NCBI GenBank assembly: GCA_958295665.1
Contig: OY282559.1
Span: forward strand, 269,519,347 to 269,583,346
Length of the DNA: 64,000 nucleotides
Direction of reading: 5' to 3'
From: Tipula vernalis
Taxonomy: Eukaryota; Arthropoda; Insecta; Diptera; Tipulidae
The position numbers were made by a program, and so were the translations under genes. Shown here piece after piece: positions 9,772 to 21,021 of this stretch (position 1 is its first letter; the number at the start of each line of letters is the position of its first letter). The notes beneath the pieces are model-generated. The model made no database searches. It worked only from the letters and a program-made list of their open reading frames with translations, and was not told the origin of the DNA.

Positions 9772-11853
9772 TGCTTCTTATGCAAAAATAACTTTATTAA
9801 TTCAAATTTATTTATAAAACACCTAAAAACATTTCATAGAACACCAAATATATATATAAATTCCTATGTCGTCAAGTTGATTGTTCTCCAAATTTTCAAA
9901 ATATTCATGCATTTCAGAAGCACTTAAATAACATGAAAATGTTCACAAGCCCAATCTTTTAAATACCCATTTTAATTTGCCATCAACCAAGGAATTATTT
10001 ATTAATAGTACAACGGATCGCGTGACTGAAGATCAGTCAAGTTCAAGTCTATGTATATATTTTCCTGAAAATACTGAACTAACTCCTGATATTGATCAAT
10101 TGACCACAAAACATAGTCAACCCGACAATTTTAAAGTTTCTGTTTCACAATTTCTTTTAAAACTACATCAGAAATCAGAATTGTCACGTAAAAGTATAAT
10201 TTTTATACAAAATTTAATTACAGAGTTTATAATGAAACCTATTTATGATAAATTATCTGAAGATATTACTTTGAATACCGATGTCGCTCAAGCATTGATT
10301 AATCCCTTTGGGCAATTAAATACGGAATTTAAATTGTCCTCCATATAGTCCTCCGATACCATTTGTTATTAATTACAGCCTTGCAGAAGTAATTACTCAA
10401 TTCACCCCAACACTACTATCATGTAAATCGGAAGCATGCCTATTAGATATAAAATTTCAAATAAAAAAATATTTTGAAACACCTGGTTTGCTGAAAACAA
10501 CCATTGACAATTATAACCAACTATGATCAAAAAAAATAATTTAGAAAATCTGGTAAATGAGTCAATTTGGCAAGAATTTCACAATCATAACGATAGAATA
10601 AGGTTTCCTATGTTTATTTACATTGACGAATTTGAAATAAATGATCCATTGGGTCCCAAATCAGGGCGTCATAAAATATGTGGAATATATTATAGTTTCC
10701 CCATGATCCCAAATTTTCAAATAAGTAAATTGAATAATATATTTGTTGCAGATTTCGTGAAATCAACTGATTTTAATGAATTTGGTTGTAATCGTTCATT
10801 AAAATCACTTATAGAAATTTTAAAATCTATTGAAGAAAATGGATTACAGATAAAATCTGAAGGCAAAATCTATAATTACGGGGATTAAGGAAATATCTAT
10901 TTTTAATATACTTAATAATTTTCATGTAACCAAAAATATTGGATGTGATATAATGCATGATATTTATCTGGGTGTCTGTAAATACGATTTGTCTGTCATT
11001 TTAGATTATTTCATTTACAAGAAAAAAACTTTTCTCTTTAGAACAATTCAATTACATAAAACAAACATTTGATTATTGCTATTCAGAAATAGGAAATATA
11101 AGTCCACCAATTGAAAAGACACATATCCAAAGTTCACTCTTTAAAATTAATGCGCGACAAATGAGAACACTTATTCATTTTGTGCCTGTATTGATAGGTG
11201 GCTTTGTACGTTATGATGACCAAGTTTACAAATTTTTAATAACTTTAGTTAAGTTAATCGAGCAAACATTAAATTTGCTTCAATGTATAATTCAAAGTCA
11301 TAATGAACAGTATCAGGAGCTTTTCAATTTGCATTTAAAGCCTAAATTTCATAATATAGTGCATTATCCGACCATCATCAGAAATTTAGGACCTATAAAG
11401 TTTTTATCATGTTTCCGATTTGAGGCAGAACATAAATTACATAAAACCTATGCCCATAACATCACCTCAAGGTTGAATATACCATTATCACTAGCAATAA
11501 AAGCTTCTCTAAGATTTTCGTGTAATATAGTCGAAAAAGATTTCTTCCAGGAAGAATACGTGTTTAATTCAGATTTGAAATCATTTGCATTAAATCAAAT
11601 GCCTTACTTCTCTAACATTATCAATATTAAGAATAATACAAACATTCCAAACGAAAGAATTAACTCAATTCTATTTCGGGGAATAACATTTAGAGTTGGA
11701 AATTTTTTGAGCGTCACTAAAGGCACTGATTTAAAAATATATCAATTAACAGAAATTACAATACATGAAAATAACCAATCTCTAACGAATGTGAAGTTTT
11801 CGACAAATAACAAAAGCTTTATATGTATTAGTACGCGATTATATAGTCTGTAA
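9772..11853 (+). pseudogene. Second gene of the CACTA-like element: zinc-finger transposase (broken)
   Basis: After a splice-acceptor-like ttttcag, a C2H2 finger is readable at 9772-9840 (CFLC, then 12 residues, H, four residues, H). A second, irregular C4C..H finger lies near 9865-9940. The core follows in several frames: 9977-10348; 10523-10888, with IDEFEINDPLG and HKICGIYYSF; about 10900-11030, with NIGCDIMHDIYLGVC; and 11161-11853, with LKPKFHNIVHYP then FRFEAEHKLHKTYAHN. This is the layout of large transposases resembling the tnp2 group. A finger domain for DNA ends followed by a DDE-type core would fit, but I cannot assign catalytic residues safely. Several frameshifts and a missing segment near 10890 inactivate it. 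Confidence 0.65.
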
Positions 11854-11917
11854 AAAAATTGGTATTTTGCATAAAACTTGTAAAATGTCAAATAGATGAA
11901 ATAAAACCGACATCAGA

Positions 11918-12213
11918 GGTTGGACATACGATGGGGTTTGACCCTTTTGTTATTGCACTCGAAAATTGAAAATTACAAAAAAAAAAAAAATTTAAATGGT
12001 TTGTTAACTGTTCCGAAGATTGGCCAACTCATCGATGGTTTTTTGATAGAGTATGTCTCTAGCTAACTCCTCATATGCGTCCTGTCTATCGGAAAACTCT
12101 ATGAGTTGGCCAATCTTCGGAACAGTTAACAAACCATTTAAATTTTTTTTTTTTTGTAATTTTAAATTTTCGAGTGCAATAAAAAAAGGGTTAACCCCAT
12201 CGTATGCCCAACC
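11918..12213. repeat. Near-perfect 296-bp palindrome
   Basis: Arms of about 110 bases run inward from GGTTGGACATACGATGGGG (left) and its inverse ATCGTATGCCCAACC (right). The central spacer of about 70 bases contains TCTCTAGCTAACTCCTC. It lies between the transposase gene and the right side of the CACTA-like element. It could be a fold-back MITE or subterminal structure. Confidence 0.85.
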
Positions 12214-12297
12214 ACCGATGTATTTTTGATAGAGTATGTCTCTAGCTAACTCCTCATATGCGTCCTGTCTATCGGAAAACTCTATGAGTTGGCCAAT
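12045..12297 (+). repeat. 70-bp direct repeat overlapping the palindrome
   Basis: GATAGAGTATGTCTCTAGC...GAGTTGGCCAAT occurs at 12045-12114 and again, essentially unchanged, at 12228-12297. The copies are followed by related text (TTCGGAACAGTTAACAAAC), so the right arm of the palindrome has a second, direct copy downstream. Confidence 0.9.
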
Positions 12298-13277
12298 TTC
12301 GGAACAGTTAACAAACTATTTCAATTTTTTGTTGTTGTAATTTTTCAATTGCACCAAAGTGAACCCATTTATTATAAATAGATAGTGTTAAATTTATTAT
12401 TTTTATTTGACATTTTTATGTACATAATCCAATTTTTAATTTATAATTTACTGGTTCAAGACAATCTACTGATGGTTATTTTATATTTTTTGCGTTTGAG
12501 ATGGTATTGCTTTATAGAATTTTCTTACATTGCTTTCGCCGACTGTTTCACCAATACTTATATCTTTTTTGTTAATTAAACAAATTTCGTATACATACAT
12601 ATTTTGTTATTTTGTTATTTTTGTCGGAAACTTCACAACCGTAATCTCTAGCGCTTTGTGTCGAATGGGAACAAAGTTATTTTTCGGAACATTTCCAATC
12701 GGTAATTATCACCATCCCAACTCAAGATCACACATTTCTTAACTTTTATAATTTCGATGGACCTCCAGTTCATTATAGTATATTTATCCAAAGCAATTAG
12801 ATTGAAAAAGTATTGGTAGGTAAACATAAAATAAAAAATAAAAATATAAGTACATATAAATTAAAATTAAATTACGTTTAAAAATTAATACATAATTATA
12901 TACGAATTGTTTTTGTTTATTATTTGTAATACACTTTTGTAATTTTTGTGTAAGAGAGTGTATAATTGAAAATCTAAGTTGAAATATGTAATGTATAGTA
13001 ATGAAATGAAAAAAATTAAATTGCAATAAATATAAAACAGCATTTTATTTTAGATCAAAGCGATGATTTTTATTTTTAACGTTTTAACGAGAGGTTTAGA
13101 GATTTAAACAAGAAGTAGTCCTTCTTAAAATTAATTGAGAGGTAATACTTATTGAAATAAATGGAAATCATTTTAAAGAAACAGTAAAAATAAGATTATA
13201 TCTTATAATAATAAACTCAATTCATTTTCATTTAAGAAGAAATCTATTCCAATCGGCCGATTATTCAAGAAGTTGTT
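12298..13277. other. AT-rich interior of the CACTA-like element
   Basis: No supported gene. Short hydrophobic frames (12385-12742, and 12784-13026 minus) have the look of AT-rich noise. The last four bases (TGTT, 13274-13277) are the target duplicated by the Gypsy element that follows. Confidence 0.5.
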
Positions 13278-13333
13278 TGTAACGAAAAGGGACGTGAAGT
13301 CACTCCGTTAGCAGATATCCATGCCACTTATGG
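13278..13333 (-). repeat. 3' LTR of the Osvaldo-like element, first 56 bp of the plus-strand side
   Basis: Matches 27132-27187 with one extra G in the GGG run. It continues at 20135 after the nested element. The last four bases (ATGG, 13330-13333) are duplicated at 20131-20134. Confidence 0.9.
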
Positions 13334-13697
13334 TGTTATGGATTACTGATATTATACTGTAGTTTTATATAATTATTCATGTAATTACTTGTATACTAGT
13401 TAAGTACATCATCTTTGTATATGTATTGTATGTACCAAAACCTATAAATACCAATTCTGTCTAATCAACGGGGAGTTGGTCAGTCAGCTTTTGTTATCGA
13501 ACTTGTACCAAACAAAAAAAATGTATAAAAGTTATATTAAATATTAAATAAAGACTTGTACATATATATATAAAAATAAATAAGATTGAAAGTTTAATAA
13601 ATAAAAAAGGAGTGAATTGTGAGTTTAATTTTTAAAAAGTGCAATATCCAATATCCTATTAATTTCCATACCAAATTAAAAAACATTAATTACAACA
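13334..13697 (+). repeat. 5' LTR of the young Gypsy element
   Basis: A 364-bp TG...CA repeat, identical as read to 19767-20130. The AATAAA-containing tracts near 13545 may serve as polyadenylation signal, and CTATAAATACC near 13442 is TATA-like. Confidence 0.95.
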
Positions 13698-13702
13698 AAA
13701 AT

Positions 13703-13720
13703 TTGGTGACAGCGGTGGGA
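13703..13720 (+). promoter_or_regulatory. Candidate primer-binding site
   Basis: TGGTGACAGCGGTGGGAT begins a few bases after the 5' LTR end, where the minus-strand primer site lies in Gypsy elements. I cannot name the primer tRNA with confidence. Confidence 0.6.
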
Positions 13721-14862
13721 TTGCTCTAAGCAGCAATTCTTGGTGTGGAAATTCCGCTAGTTAAAAAACATTTACTTATTGACAGTTATAACGTGAAATT
13801 AAATGCTAATTTTAACGCGAGTACATAGTGCAATATGAAAACACATGTGTTCTTGAAAATGTTCGTGAAAATGTGAAGCGAAAATGTTTACTTCAATTTA
13901 ATAATTAAAATGAAAAAGAAATTATTCACAATGTAAAACATAAGTTATCCTAAAAACATTAATTACAACAACAAAATAATTTCTTAATATTCAATTTTAA
14001 TACTAAAATCACAAGTGTAAGCAACGTATGATTTCGATCCATAAAAAGAAACAAACATAATTAAACAACAATTTATTATGCCATACGAGTTTTACTAAAA
14101 TATAATAAACAGCGTCATATTAACAAAGTCAACGGAACAACAGTTGATTGTCCATAATACAACCGATCATACGACATCAATTCCGCAAAGATCATAAAAA
14201 TCATTATTTAAAATCAAATAAATCAAACGGTCGGATCACAATAAAACCAGCAGTTCTTCTATTGCCAGTATATTGTTATCACATGGCAATCAAACGGATT
14301 TAAAATTAAAAAAAATTTTTAAAATAAAATTTTCATCCGTTCATAATTACGTAGTATGTCATGGTATTATATGTGACATTCTATTACATCATAAGTCAAG
14401 ATTTAACATAAAATCATGGGTGCCTGTTTTTTTAAATTTATAAATAATATCACGACATCGAGGTCGCAGCAGTATTTCAACATCTAATAATCATCTCAAA
14501 TCACAGCCATAACGGATTACCGTTTCCATCAAATTCCATTGAAGTGCAATATTTAACAATGGAATACAATCATAGAATTCAGCTTTATTTAATCAATGGA
14601 TATCATCAAAAAAGTATTGTTAAGGTTAGTTTACATTTTTTCCCTTTATTCTCAACTTTATTTTAGTCATTTAATTGATAACAGATCTTCTAAGTAATTT
14701 TGTGGGTTCGATAATACGTATTCATTTTTTTTCATTGGTATCGTCAATGAAACACAATTAGTAATTTTTTTAAATTATTTTCATTCATTAACATATGTTG
14801 TTGTTGTCGTATTATTTCTATATCAGAAATTGTATTTTATTATTCTCCTAAGTTTGAATCTA
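13721..14862 (+). other. Leader of the young Gypsy element
   Basis: About 1.1 kb of AT-rich untranslated leader between the primer site and gag. A possible intron (TTAAGGTTAG donor near 14629, ATATCAG acceptor near 14826) is visible, but the spliced frame does not join gag, so I do not claim it. Confidence 0.5.
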
Positions 14863-15990
14863 ATGTCATCTGAAAATTTGCATAACTCAAATGTTTACTT
14901 CATTACTTTCCGAAATCAAAATAAAAAAAAACAAATCAAAAGGCGCTCAAGGTCTCTAATTAAAACACATAACGAAGATTATTCTGACAACATTAAATTT
15001 GCTGATTTATCTCAAGTAGACAGATATTTAAAACAATCTTCGCGATTTACAATGTCTATTTTAAATTTGGATGTTGCCCTAAAAATCATTCCTGATTTTG
15101 ATGGTAGCACAGATCGTTTACATAAATTTTTATTATGTTGTGATATGGTATATAATGATTTATTGCATACGGAATACAATAAATTTCTTAATTTAGTAAA
15201 AACAAAACTTTCACATAAAGCGTACGACATAGTGAAATATACTGATTATGGTACATGGAAAGAGTTGAAAGAAGAATTGAAAAATAAATTTGAATGTTCC
15301 AAATCCATAGAACAATTACAAGTAGAGCTCATTAACGTTAAGCAAGAAAGAAATGAGAACGTTATAACATATGCCAGTAGGGTCGAAAAATTACTCTCTG
15401 AATTGAACGAAGTATGTATAACTAGTGAAGGTACAGCTGTTTCAAAAACAATTATACACCTAAATTCTAAAACAGCCCTTAAGGCTTTTCAAGAAGGCCT
15501 TATCGATCCAATCAAACTTATCATTAAAGCTTGTCGTTTTACTACACTCCAGGAGTCCATAAATAAAGCTTGTGAAGAAGAACTTACTTTAAGTACACGT
15601 AATAGCCTAAATTCTTATGACCAACCTAACAAAGTTAAGTGTCAAATTTGCAAACAAGTTGAACATTCCGCTGAGAAATGTTACAATCGATTCCCAGATC
15701 AGAAAAATCAAGTTGCTACTAGAATTTTACCAAATCATATGACATTTAACAGGAATAATGAATTAAAACATCAAAAACCGGAAATTACTGTAGTCCAGAA
15801 AGCTTTAATTTGTGCTTACTGTAAGGCGCCTGGACATCACATTAGTATATGCAGAAAACGTCAGTTTGTTAACTCAAACAAACATAATGAACCCTCAAAA
15901 CCACATATTCCATCTTCTTCGGGAAATGGATTGGGATCCGTTCCAGAAATTCCAGTAAACACTCCTGTCCGGATCCAGAATTTAAAGTAG
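14863..15990 (+). CDS. gag: Gag polyprotein, young Gypsy element
   Basis: About 375 residues from ATG 14863; the frame is open further upstream but only from a TTG. The protein forms the retrotransposon particle and packages RNA. The capsid-like part has IIPDFDGSTDRLHKFLLCCD, typical of Gypsy gag. Two C-terminal zinc knuckles of CX2CX4HX4C type are visible: CQICKQVEHSAEKC at about residues 264-277 and CAYCKAPGHHISIC near 318-331. A second in-frame ATG at 15052 is an alternative start. The frame ends in TAG directly after the slippery heptamer TTTAAAG (15981-15987). It is intact. Confidence 0.9.
   Translation: MSSENLHNSNVYFITFRNQNKKKQIKRRSRSLIKTHNEDYSDNIKFADLSQVDRYLKQSSRFTMSILNLDVALKIIPDFDGSTDRLHKFLLCCDMVYNDLLHTEYNKFLNLVKTKLSHKAYDIVKYTDYGTWKELKEELKNKFECSKSIEQLQVELINVKQERNENVITYASRVEKLLSELNEVCITSEGTAVSKTIIHLNSKTALKAFQEGLIDPIKLIIKACRFTTLQESINKACEEELTLSTRNSLNSYDQPNKVKCQICKQVEHSAEKCYNRFPDQKNQVATRILPNHMTFNRNNELKHQKPEITVVQKALICAYCKAPGHHISICRKRQFVNSNKHNEPSKPHIPSSSGNGLGSVPEIPVNTPVRIQNLK
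15981..15990 (+). promoter_or_regulatory. -1 ribosomal frameshift site between gag and pol
   Basis: TTTAAAG is set in the gag frame as T TTA AAG and is followed at once by the gag stop TAG. Slipping back one base opens the pol frame, which is free of stops from 15891 to 16260. The position, phase and overlap match the canonical X XXY YYZ arrangement. Confidence 0.8.
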
Positions 15991-18900
15991 AGCGTTTCCC
16001 AGATCTAAATATTACAAACAATAATTTACAAAATAAACATGATCATTCCAGTTTTTTAATTAATCATAATGCAAATTGTTCCAATCATAAATTTAATCCA
16101 AATTCAATTCATAATTATTGGAATTCAAATTTAGAGCTTCACTCAATTAATATTACAAATCAACACAGCAATAAAAAATATATTGAATTACACCTAGACG
16201 TTTTAAAACCAAATTCGTTTCTCTTTTTGGTCGACACCGGGGCTGACATTAGCATAATATAACGTAATTTCTTGGCTGATGACACACTTTGTTACCCCGA
16301 AAGAAAATGTAAAATCAAAGGAATAACTACTCAATTAATCGAGACAATAGCTAGTTGTGAAGCAAATATAATTCTATCGGAATCTCTATCCATAAATCAT
16401 TCATTCCAAATCGTGTCAAGTTCGTTTCCAGTATCATGCGCTGGTATTATTGGAAAAGATTTTTTGTCGAAATATAAGTGTAAGATAGATTTTTCTAATA
16501 ACATTTTTGAAATTTTATTTAATGATATTCCAATTCAACTTAAACTAATGTCTAACTCTTCTGTTCTAATTCCGGCTCGTTCAGAAAAAACAACTTCAAT
16601 TCATTCCGATATTCTCAACGACATCGATTATGTTTGCCAATCATCCCAAATATTGTCTGGCGTATACATAGCAAATTCTATCATTAGATCAAAAAATAAT
16701 CTCGTAACTATAAGCATCGTAAATACAAACGATTATGAAGTCGAAATTGAAAATCTTAATTTGCAAGTAACCAAACTAGACGAGTTTGAAATAATTCAGC
16801 TAAATTCTTGGTCAAATGTTATAAACAATCGTTTACAAATTATTGAATCGTTTCTAAAAATCGACCATCTTAATCAAGAAGAACGAAATTCTATTATAAA
16901 CCTATGTCGAAAGTATAACGAAATCTTCTTCGTGCCAGGTGATAAGCTTACCGCAACCGATGTCACGATGCACAAAATTAGAACCAACAGTAACATAGAT
17001 CCCATATATGTCAAGCAATACCGCTTACCAGAATTTACGAAAACCGAAATCAACAAACAGATTACCGAAATGCTGGAAAATGACATAATCGAAGCGAGTA
17101 AAAGTCCCTGGAATTTTCCATTAATCGTAGTGCCTAAAAAGACAAATGAAAACGAAGAAAAAAAATGGAGAATTGTGGTGGATTTTCGCAAATTAAACGA
17201 TGTCACTGTAAACGACGTGTTTCCCTTACCAAATATTACAGATATTTTGGATCATCTTGGCAAATCCAAATATTTTTCCACTTTGGACCTTGCGAAAGGC
17301 TATCATCAGATTCTGTTAGATCCCAAAGACAGAGAGAAAACTGCCTTTAATACTCACTTGGGACATTTCCAGTTTAAGCGAATGCCTTTCGGACTGAAAA
17401 GTGCACCAGCGACGTTTCAGCGTCTCATGAATACTATTCTAAGTGGTTTAAATGGTATAAAATGTATTGTTTATCTAGATGACGTGATAGTGACTGGTTA
17501 TAATCTTGATGATCATAACACTAAATTAGAATCTGTCTTCAATTGTTTCAAAATCAATAATTTAAAGGTAAATCTAGAAAAATGCCAGTTCCTCTCTAAG
17601 GAAATCATTTACCTTGGCCATACAGTCACTGAGGAGGGTATTAAACCAGATCAAAAGAAAACAGAAGTAATAAAAAATTATCCTCAACCAATTAATCAAA
17701 AACAAGTAAAATCATTTTTAGGTTTAGCAGGTTATTACCGCCGTTTCATAAAACAATTTTCAGAAATATCCAAACCTCTTACAATTTTGTTAAAAAAAGG
17801 ACAGCCATTTATTTGGAATGCGTTTTGCGATGAATCTTTCACTAAGCTAAAAAATTGTTTATTAAATACTCCGATTTTACAACACCCAGATTTTTCCTTA
17901 CCATTCACAATTACAACCGATGCGAGCGACATTGCGATCGGTGCTGTTTTATCTCAAAATTCAAACGACTTTGATTTGCCCATTGCATTTGCTAGTCGAG
18001 TGCTGAATCAAGCTGAACTTAATTACCCAACGATAGAGAAGGAGCTATTGGCGATAGTATGGGCTTGCGAACATTTCCGCCCATATGTATATGGTCGTCA
18101 TTTTTCCATAATTACAGATCACAAGCCATTGATATGGATGTGTAATTTAAAAAACCCTTCCTCTCGGTTAATGAGGTGGCGTATTAGATTGGAAGATTTT
18201 GATTATAAGGTATATCACAAACCTGGAAATCTCAATCAAAATGCCGATTCTTTAAGCCGAATAGTAATTATACCTGATCAATCTAAAGAACTTCCTTCAA
18301 CTTCGAAAGAAATAAATGTCATAACTCGATCGAAAAGCAAACAACAATCTGAAATTAGGCAAAATTCCGAAAATCCTCAAAATACTGAAGCTATCGAAAC
18401 AAATTTGACGAATTCTACAATAATACATCTCACAGATGATACTGAAATTAATAAAGTAATTGAGGAATTTCATTCTAAACCGTTAGGTGGTCATCAAGGT
18501 GTATTCCGAACAGCACAGCGAATCAAAAGGTATTACTATTTCAATAATTTATACACTCGTATTAGAAAAGTAATTAAGTCTTGCGAATTATGTCAAAAAA
18601 ATAAATGCTGCAGATTTAATAAAACTCCAATGCAAATAACTACAACATCTTCCCAGGCATTTGACAAACTATTTTTAGATATCGTCGGTCCCCTCCCTGT
18701 ATCATATCAAGATAACAAATACATACTTACCATTCAGGACGACCTCACAAAATTTTCTCTTGCATTTCCTCTAATCAACCAGGATGCCGAGACCATAGCT
18801 CGAGTTTTTGTTGAGCGAATAATATGTGTTTTCGGAACTCCTCGGCAAATACTATCAGACCAAGGGGCGAATTTTATGAGTGAACTATTTACAAACGTGT

Positions 18901-19475
18901 GCAAACTTCTGAAAATTAAAAAAATAAACACTACGGCCTACCACCCACAGACGAATGGGGCGTTGGAGAGGTCTCACCGAACATGGACGGAATATCTGAG
19001 AAATTATACGCAGTCAGATCCGCTCAATTGGGACACTTGGCTTCCTTATGCTATCTTTACGTTTAATTCGACTCCACACAGTGCAACCAAATACATGCCT
19101 TTTGAATTGCTTTTTGGTTGGAAACCTGTGATGCCTACTGTATTAATTCGAGAACCAGAAATAGTTTACAACTATGATGATTATATACTAGAACTTAAAA
19201 GTAGAATGCAAAAATCATTTCACCGAGCAAGGGAGAACCTTATAAGTCAAAAATTCAGATCAAAAGAATACTACGACATCAACTCACATGTTCAAAATTT
19301 TCAAATCGGTGACCTAGTTTTATTAAAAAATGAAGTTCGTTCTACTAAATTTGCGCCTCTTTGGATTGGCCCATTCGAGGTTAAACGTATTAATTCACAT
19401 ACCAATACTACAATATTAGTGAAAAATAAATTGAAAACAGTCCACAATAACCGAATAAAACTGTTTATAACTTAA
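15985..19475 (+). CDS. pol: Pol polyprotein (protease-RT-RNase H-integrase), young Gypsy element
   Basis: Entered by -1 frameshift. The protease motif DTGADISII lies at 16233-16259 and is followed at once by an in-frame TAA (16260-16262). The frame is then open to 19475. Reverse transcriptase has VDFRKLND, LDLAKGYHQI, MPFGLKSAPATFQR and the catalytic YLDD (17472-17483). RNase H begins near TTDASDIAIGAVLSQ and includes the conserved TDHKPL. Integrase has the HHCC zinc domain near 18470-18600, then D (LDIVGP), D (SDQGANF) and E (ALERSHRT), the DD35E triad. The TAA would truncate pol right after the protease triad unless read through, so this copy probably cannot make its enzymes. Confidence 0.92.
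16260..16262 (+). other. In-frame TAA in the protease of the young Gypsy element
   Basis: The only stop seen in the pol frame between the frameshift site and 19475. It falls one codon after the DTGADISI block. Confidence 0.9.
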
Positions 19476-19766
19476 TTTCAATAAAGTTGAGAATGTCGAA
19501 AGAATTTAAACTATAAGTAATAAATTATATTCAACCAAAATTAAAATAAAATTATAGTTTAATTTAATTATTTTTTTTTAAATTCTTTATATATATTTTT
19601 ATAATTATTATTACTATTATTACATCACTATATCTTTATTTTTTTTACTTATTTTAAATTATAGTTGTTAGTTATGAAATGAATTACTGAAAAATAAAAA
19701 ATAAAATTAATAATATTTTGTTCATATAAAATAATCTTTAGGATTATTTAAATCTTAAGGTGATGG
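19476..19766 (+). other. 3' untranslated region and polypurine-tract region, young Gypsy element
   Basis: AT-rich, non-coding. AAGGTGATGG directly before the 3' LTR is the best purine-rich candidate for plus-strand priming. Confidence 0.5.
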
Positions 19767-20130
19767 TGTTATGGATTACTGATATTATACTGTAGTTTTA
19801 TATAATTATTCATGTAATTACTTGTATACTAGTTAAGTACATCATCTTTGTATATGTATTGTATGTACCAAAACCTATAAATACCAATTCTGTCTAATCA
19901 ACGGGGAGTTGGTCAGTCAGCTTTTGTTATCGAACTTGTACCAAACAAAAAAAATGTATAAAAGTTATATTAAATATTAAATAAAGACTTGTACATATAT
20001 ATATAAAAATAAATAAGATTGAAAGTTTAATAAATAAAAAAGGAGTGAATTGTGAGTTTAATTTTTAAAAAGTGCAATATCCAATATCCTATTAATTTCC
20101 ATACCAAATTAAAAAACATTAATTACAACA
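19767..20130 (+). repeat. 3' LTR of the young Gypsy element
   Basis: Same 364 bases as 13334-13697. Followed by the ATGG target duplicate (20131-20134). Confidence 0.95.
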
Positions 20131-20901
20131 ATGGTTCCTGGGCGGTCATTGGCCGGCTAAGGCTCAGGGGAAAAGCATGGGGTTTGCCAGGAACATGGCA
20201 CGGATCTAGTTGAACCGCGGGAAGGGAAGGAGGCAGGATGTGGGAGAATGGAATAGGCGGGGATGTGGATTGCGACGACTCACATCTCGCTTTGGGGCTG
20301 GGTTAGGAGAGTCCTGAACTCATCTTAAATGGGGCTTATCTCGCCATCTTAATAACAAAATTTTCAAATTCAAGGTTTATAATTATATCTAAATTATAAG
20401 TTTTATATTTCCAATTATAATGAACTTAAAACTTACTCGACCCCTTACTCGGGTTTACTCGAGCTCAAAAACTTAACTCCAAAAAAAAAACCACGCCATG
20501 CACGTCGGTCGTCAATCGCCCACATCAGAAGAGAAAAAAAAATGCATCAGCATAAAAAGGAATTAGAAAATTAGATTATAAAATATGTACTTGGTAATAT
20601 CAAAAAAAATTAAAAAGATAAGAACCCAAGTGAAAAATGAGCTTCGTGAAACTCAGAAAAATGAAAATTCTCATGCGTTGATATATAGCTGACTTGCTTG
20701 ATTTCCGTAGAGGAATGCTCGACCTAATTGAGCACAAGTAGTCACATGAGATAGGAATTTATTATCTGTTTTAGGCAGACAGATAATTTGTTGTTTGCAA
20801 TACCAACAACCATGGGAAAGAATGTGGACAGTACGTATAGTACAGGTAAAATAGGCGATGACTTAAGAAAATTGGAGGTACGCCAATTGACTGGCGTAAC
20901 A
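20131..20901 (-). repeat. 3' LTR of the Osvaldo-like element, remainder
   Basis: It continues the 13278-13333 segment and matches the right LTR except for a gap of about 700 bases near 20435-20455. The two LTRs share TTCCTGGGCGGT at the outer part and CAGACAGATAATTTG toward the end. Together the pieces make about 823 bases, against 1529 in the other LTR. Confidence 0.88.
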
Positions 20902-21021
20902 AACGTGGGGACGTCCCACACCCTAGATGAGTCTCAAAAGCCGGGCAAGACAAAACGAGGAAGCCGAACGGCAGACCCTTAGGGATCGCCGCATCCTTAG
21001 AATGTGTAGAATGCGTTGGTA
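20902..21021 (-). other. 3' untranslated region of the Osvaldo-like element
   Basis: About 120 bases between the integrase stop and the 3' LTR. The minus strand reads GGGTGTGGGACG just before the LTR, a purine-rich candidate for plus-strand priming. No env-like frame fits. Confidence 0.55.

Larger units (their letters stand above)
13334..20130 (+). mobile_element. Young Ty3/Gypsy retrotransposon inserted in the older LTR
   Basis: Two 364-bp LTRs (13334-13697 and 19767-20130) start TGTTATGG, end ACAACA and show no differences in my reading, so the insertion is very recent. ATGG is duplicated on both sides. The internal part has gag (14863-15990) and pol (to 19475) in a -1 frame relation, with protease, RT, RNase H and integrase in the Gypsy order and no env. 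One in-frame stop in the protease is the only obvious lesion. Confidence 0.95.

Noticed and set aside
12385..13026. Short hydrophobic frames on both strands
   Set aside because: Low-complexity AT-rich text with no motif, no consistent start and no neighbouring signals.
14598..14830. Possible intron in the leader of the young Gypsy element
   Set aside because: Donor and acceptor look acceptable, but the joined frame stops after about 16 codons and does not enter gag.
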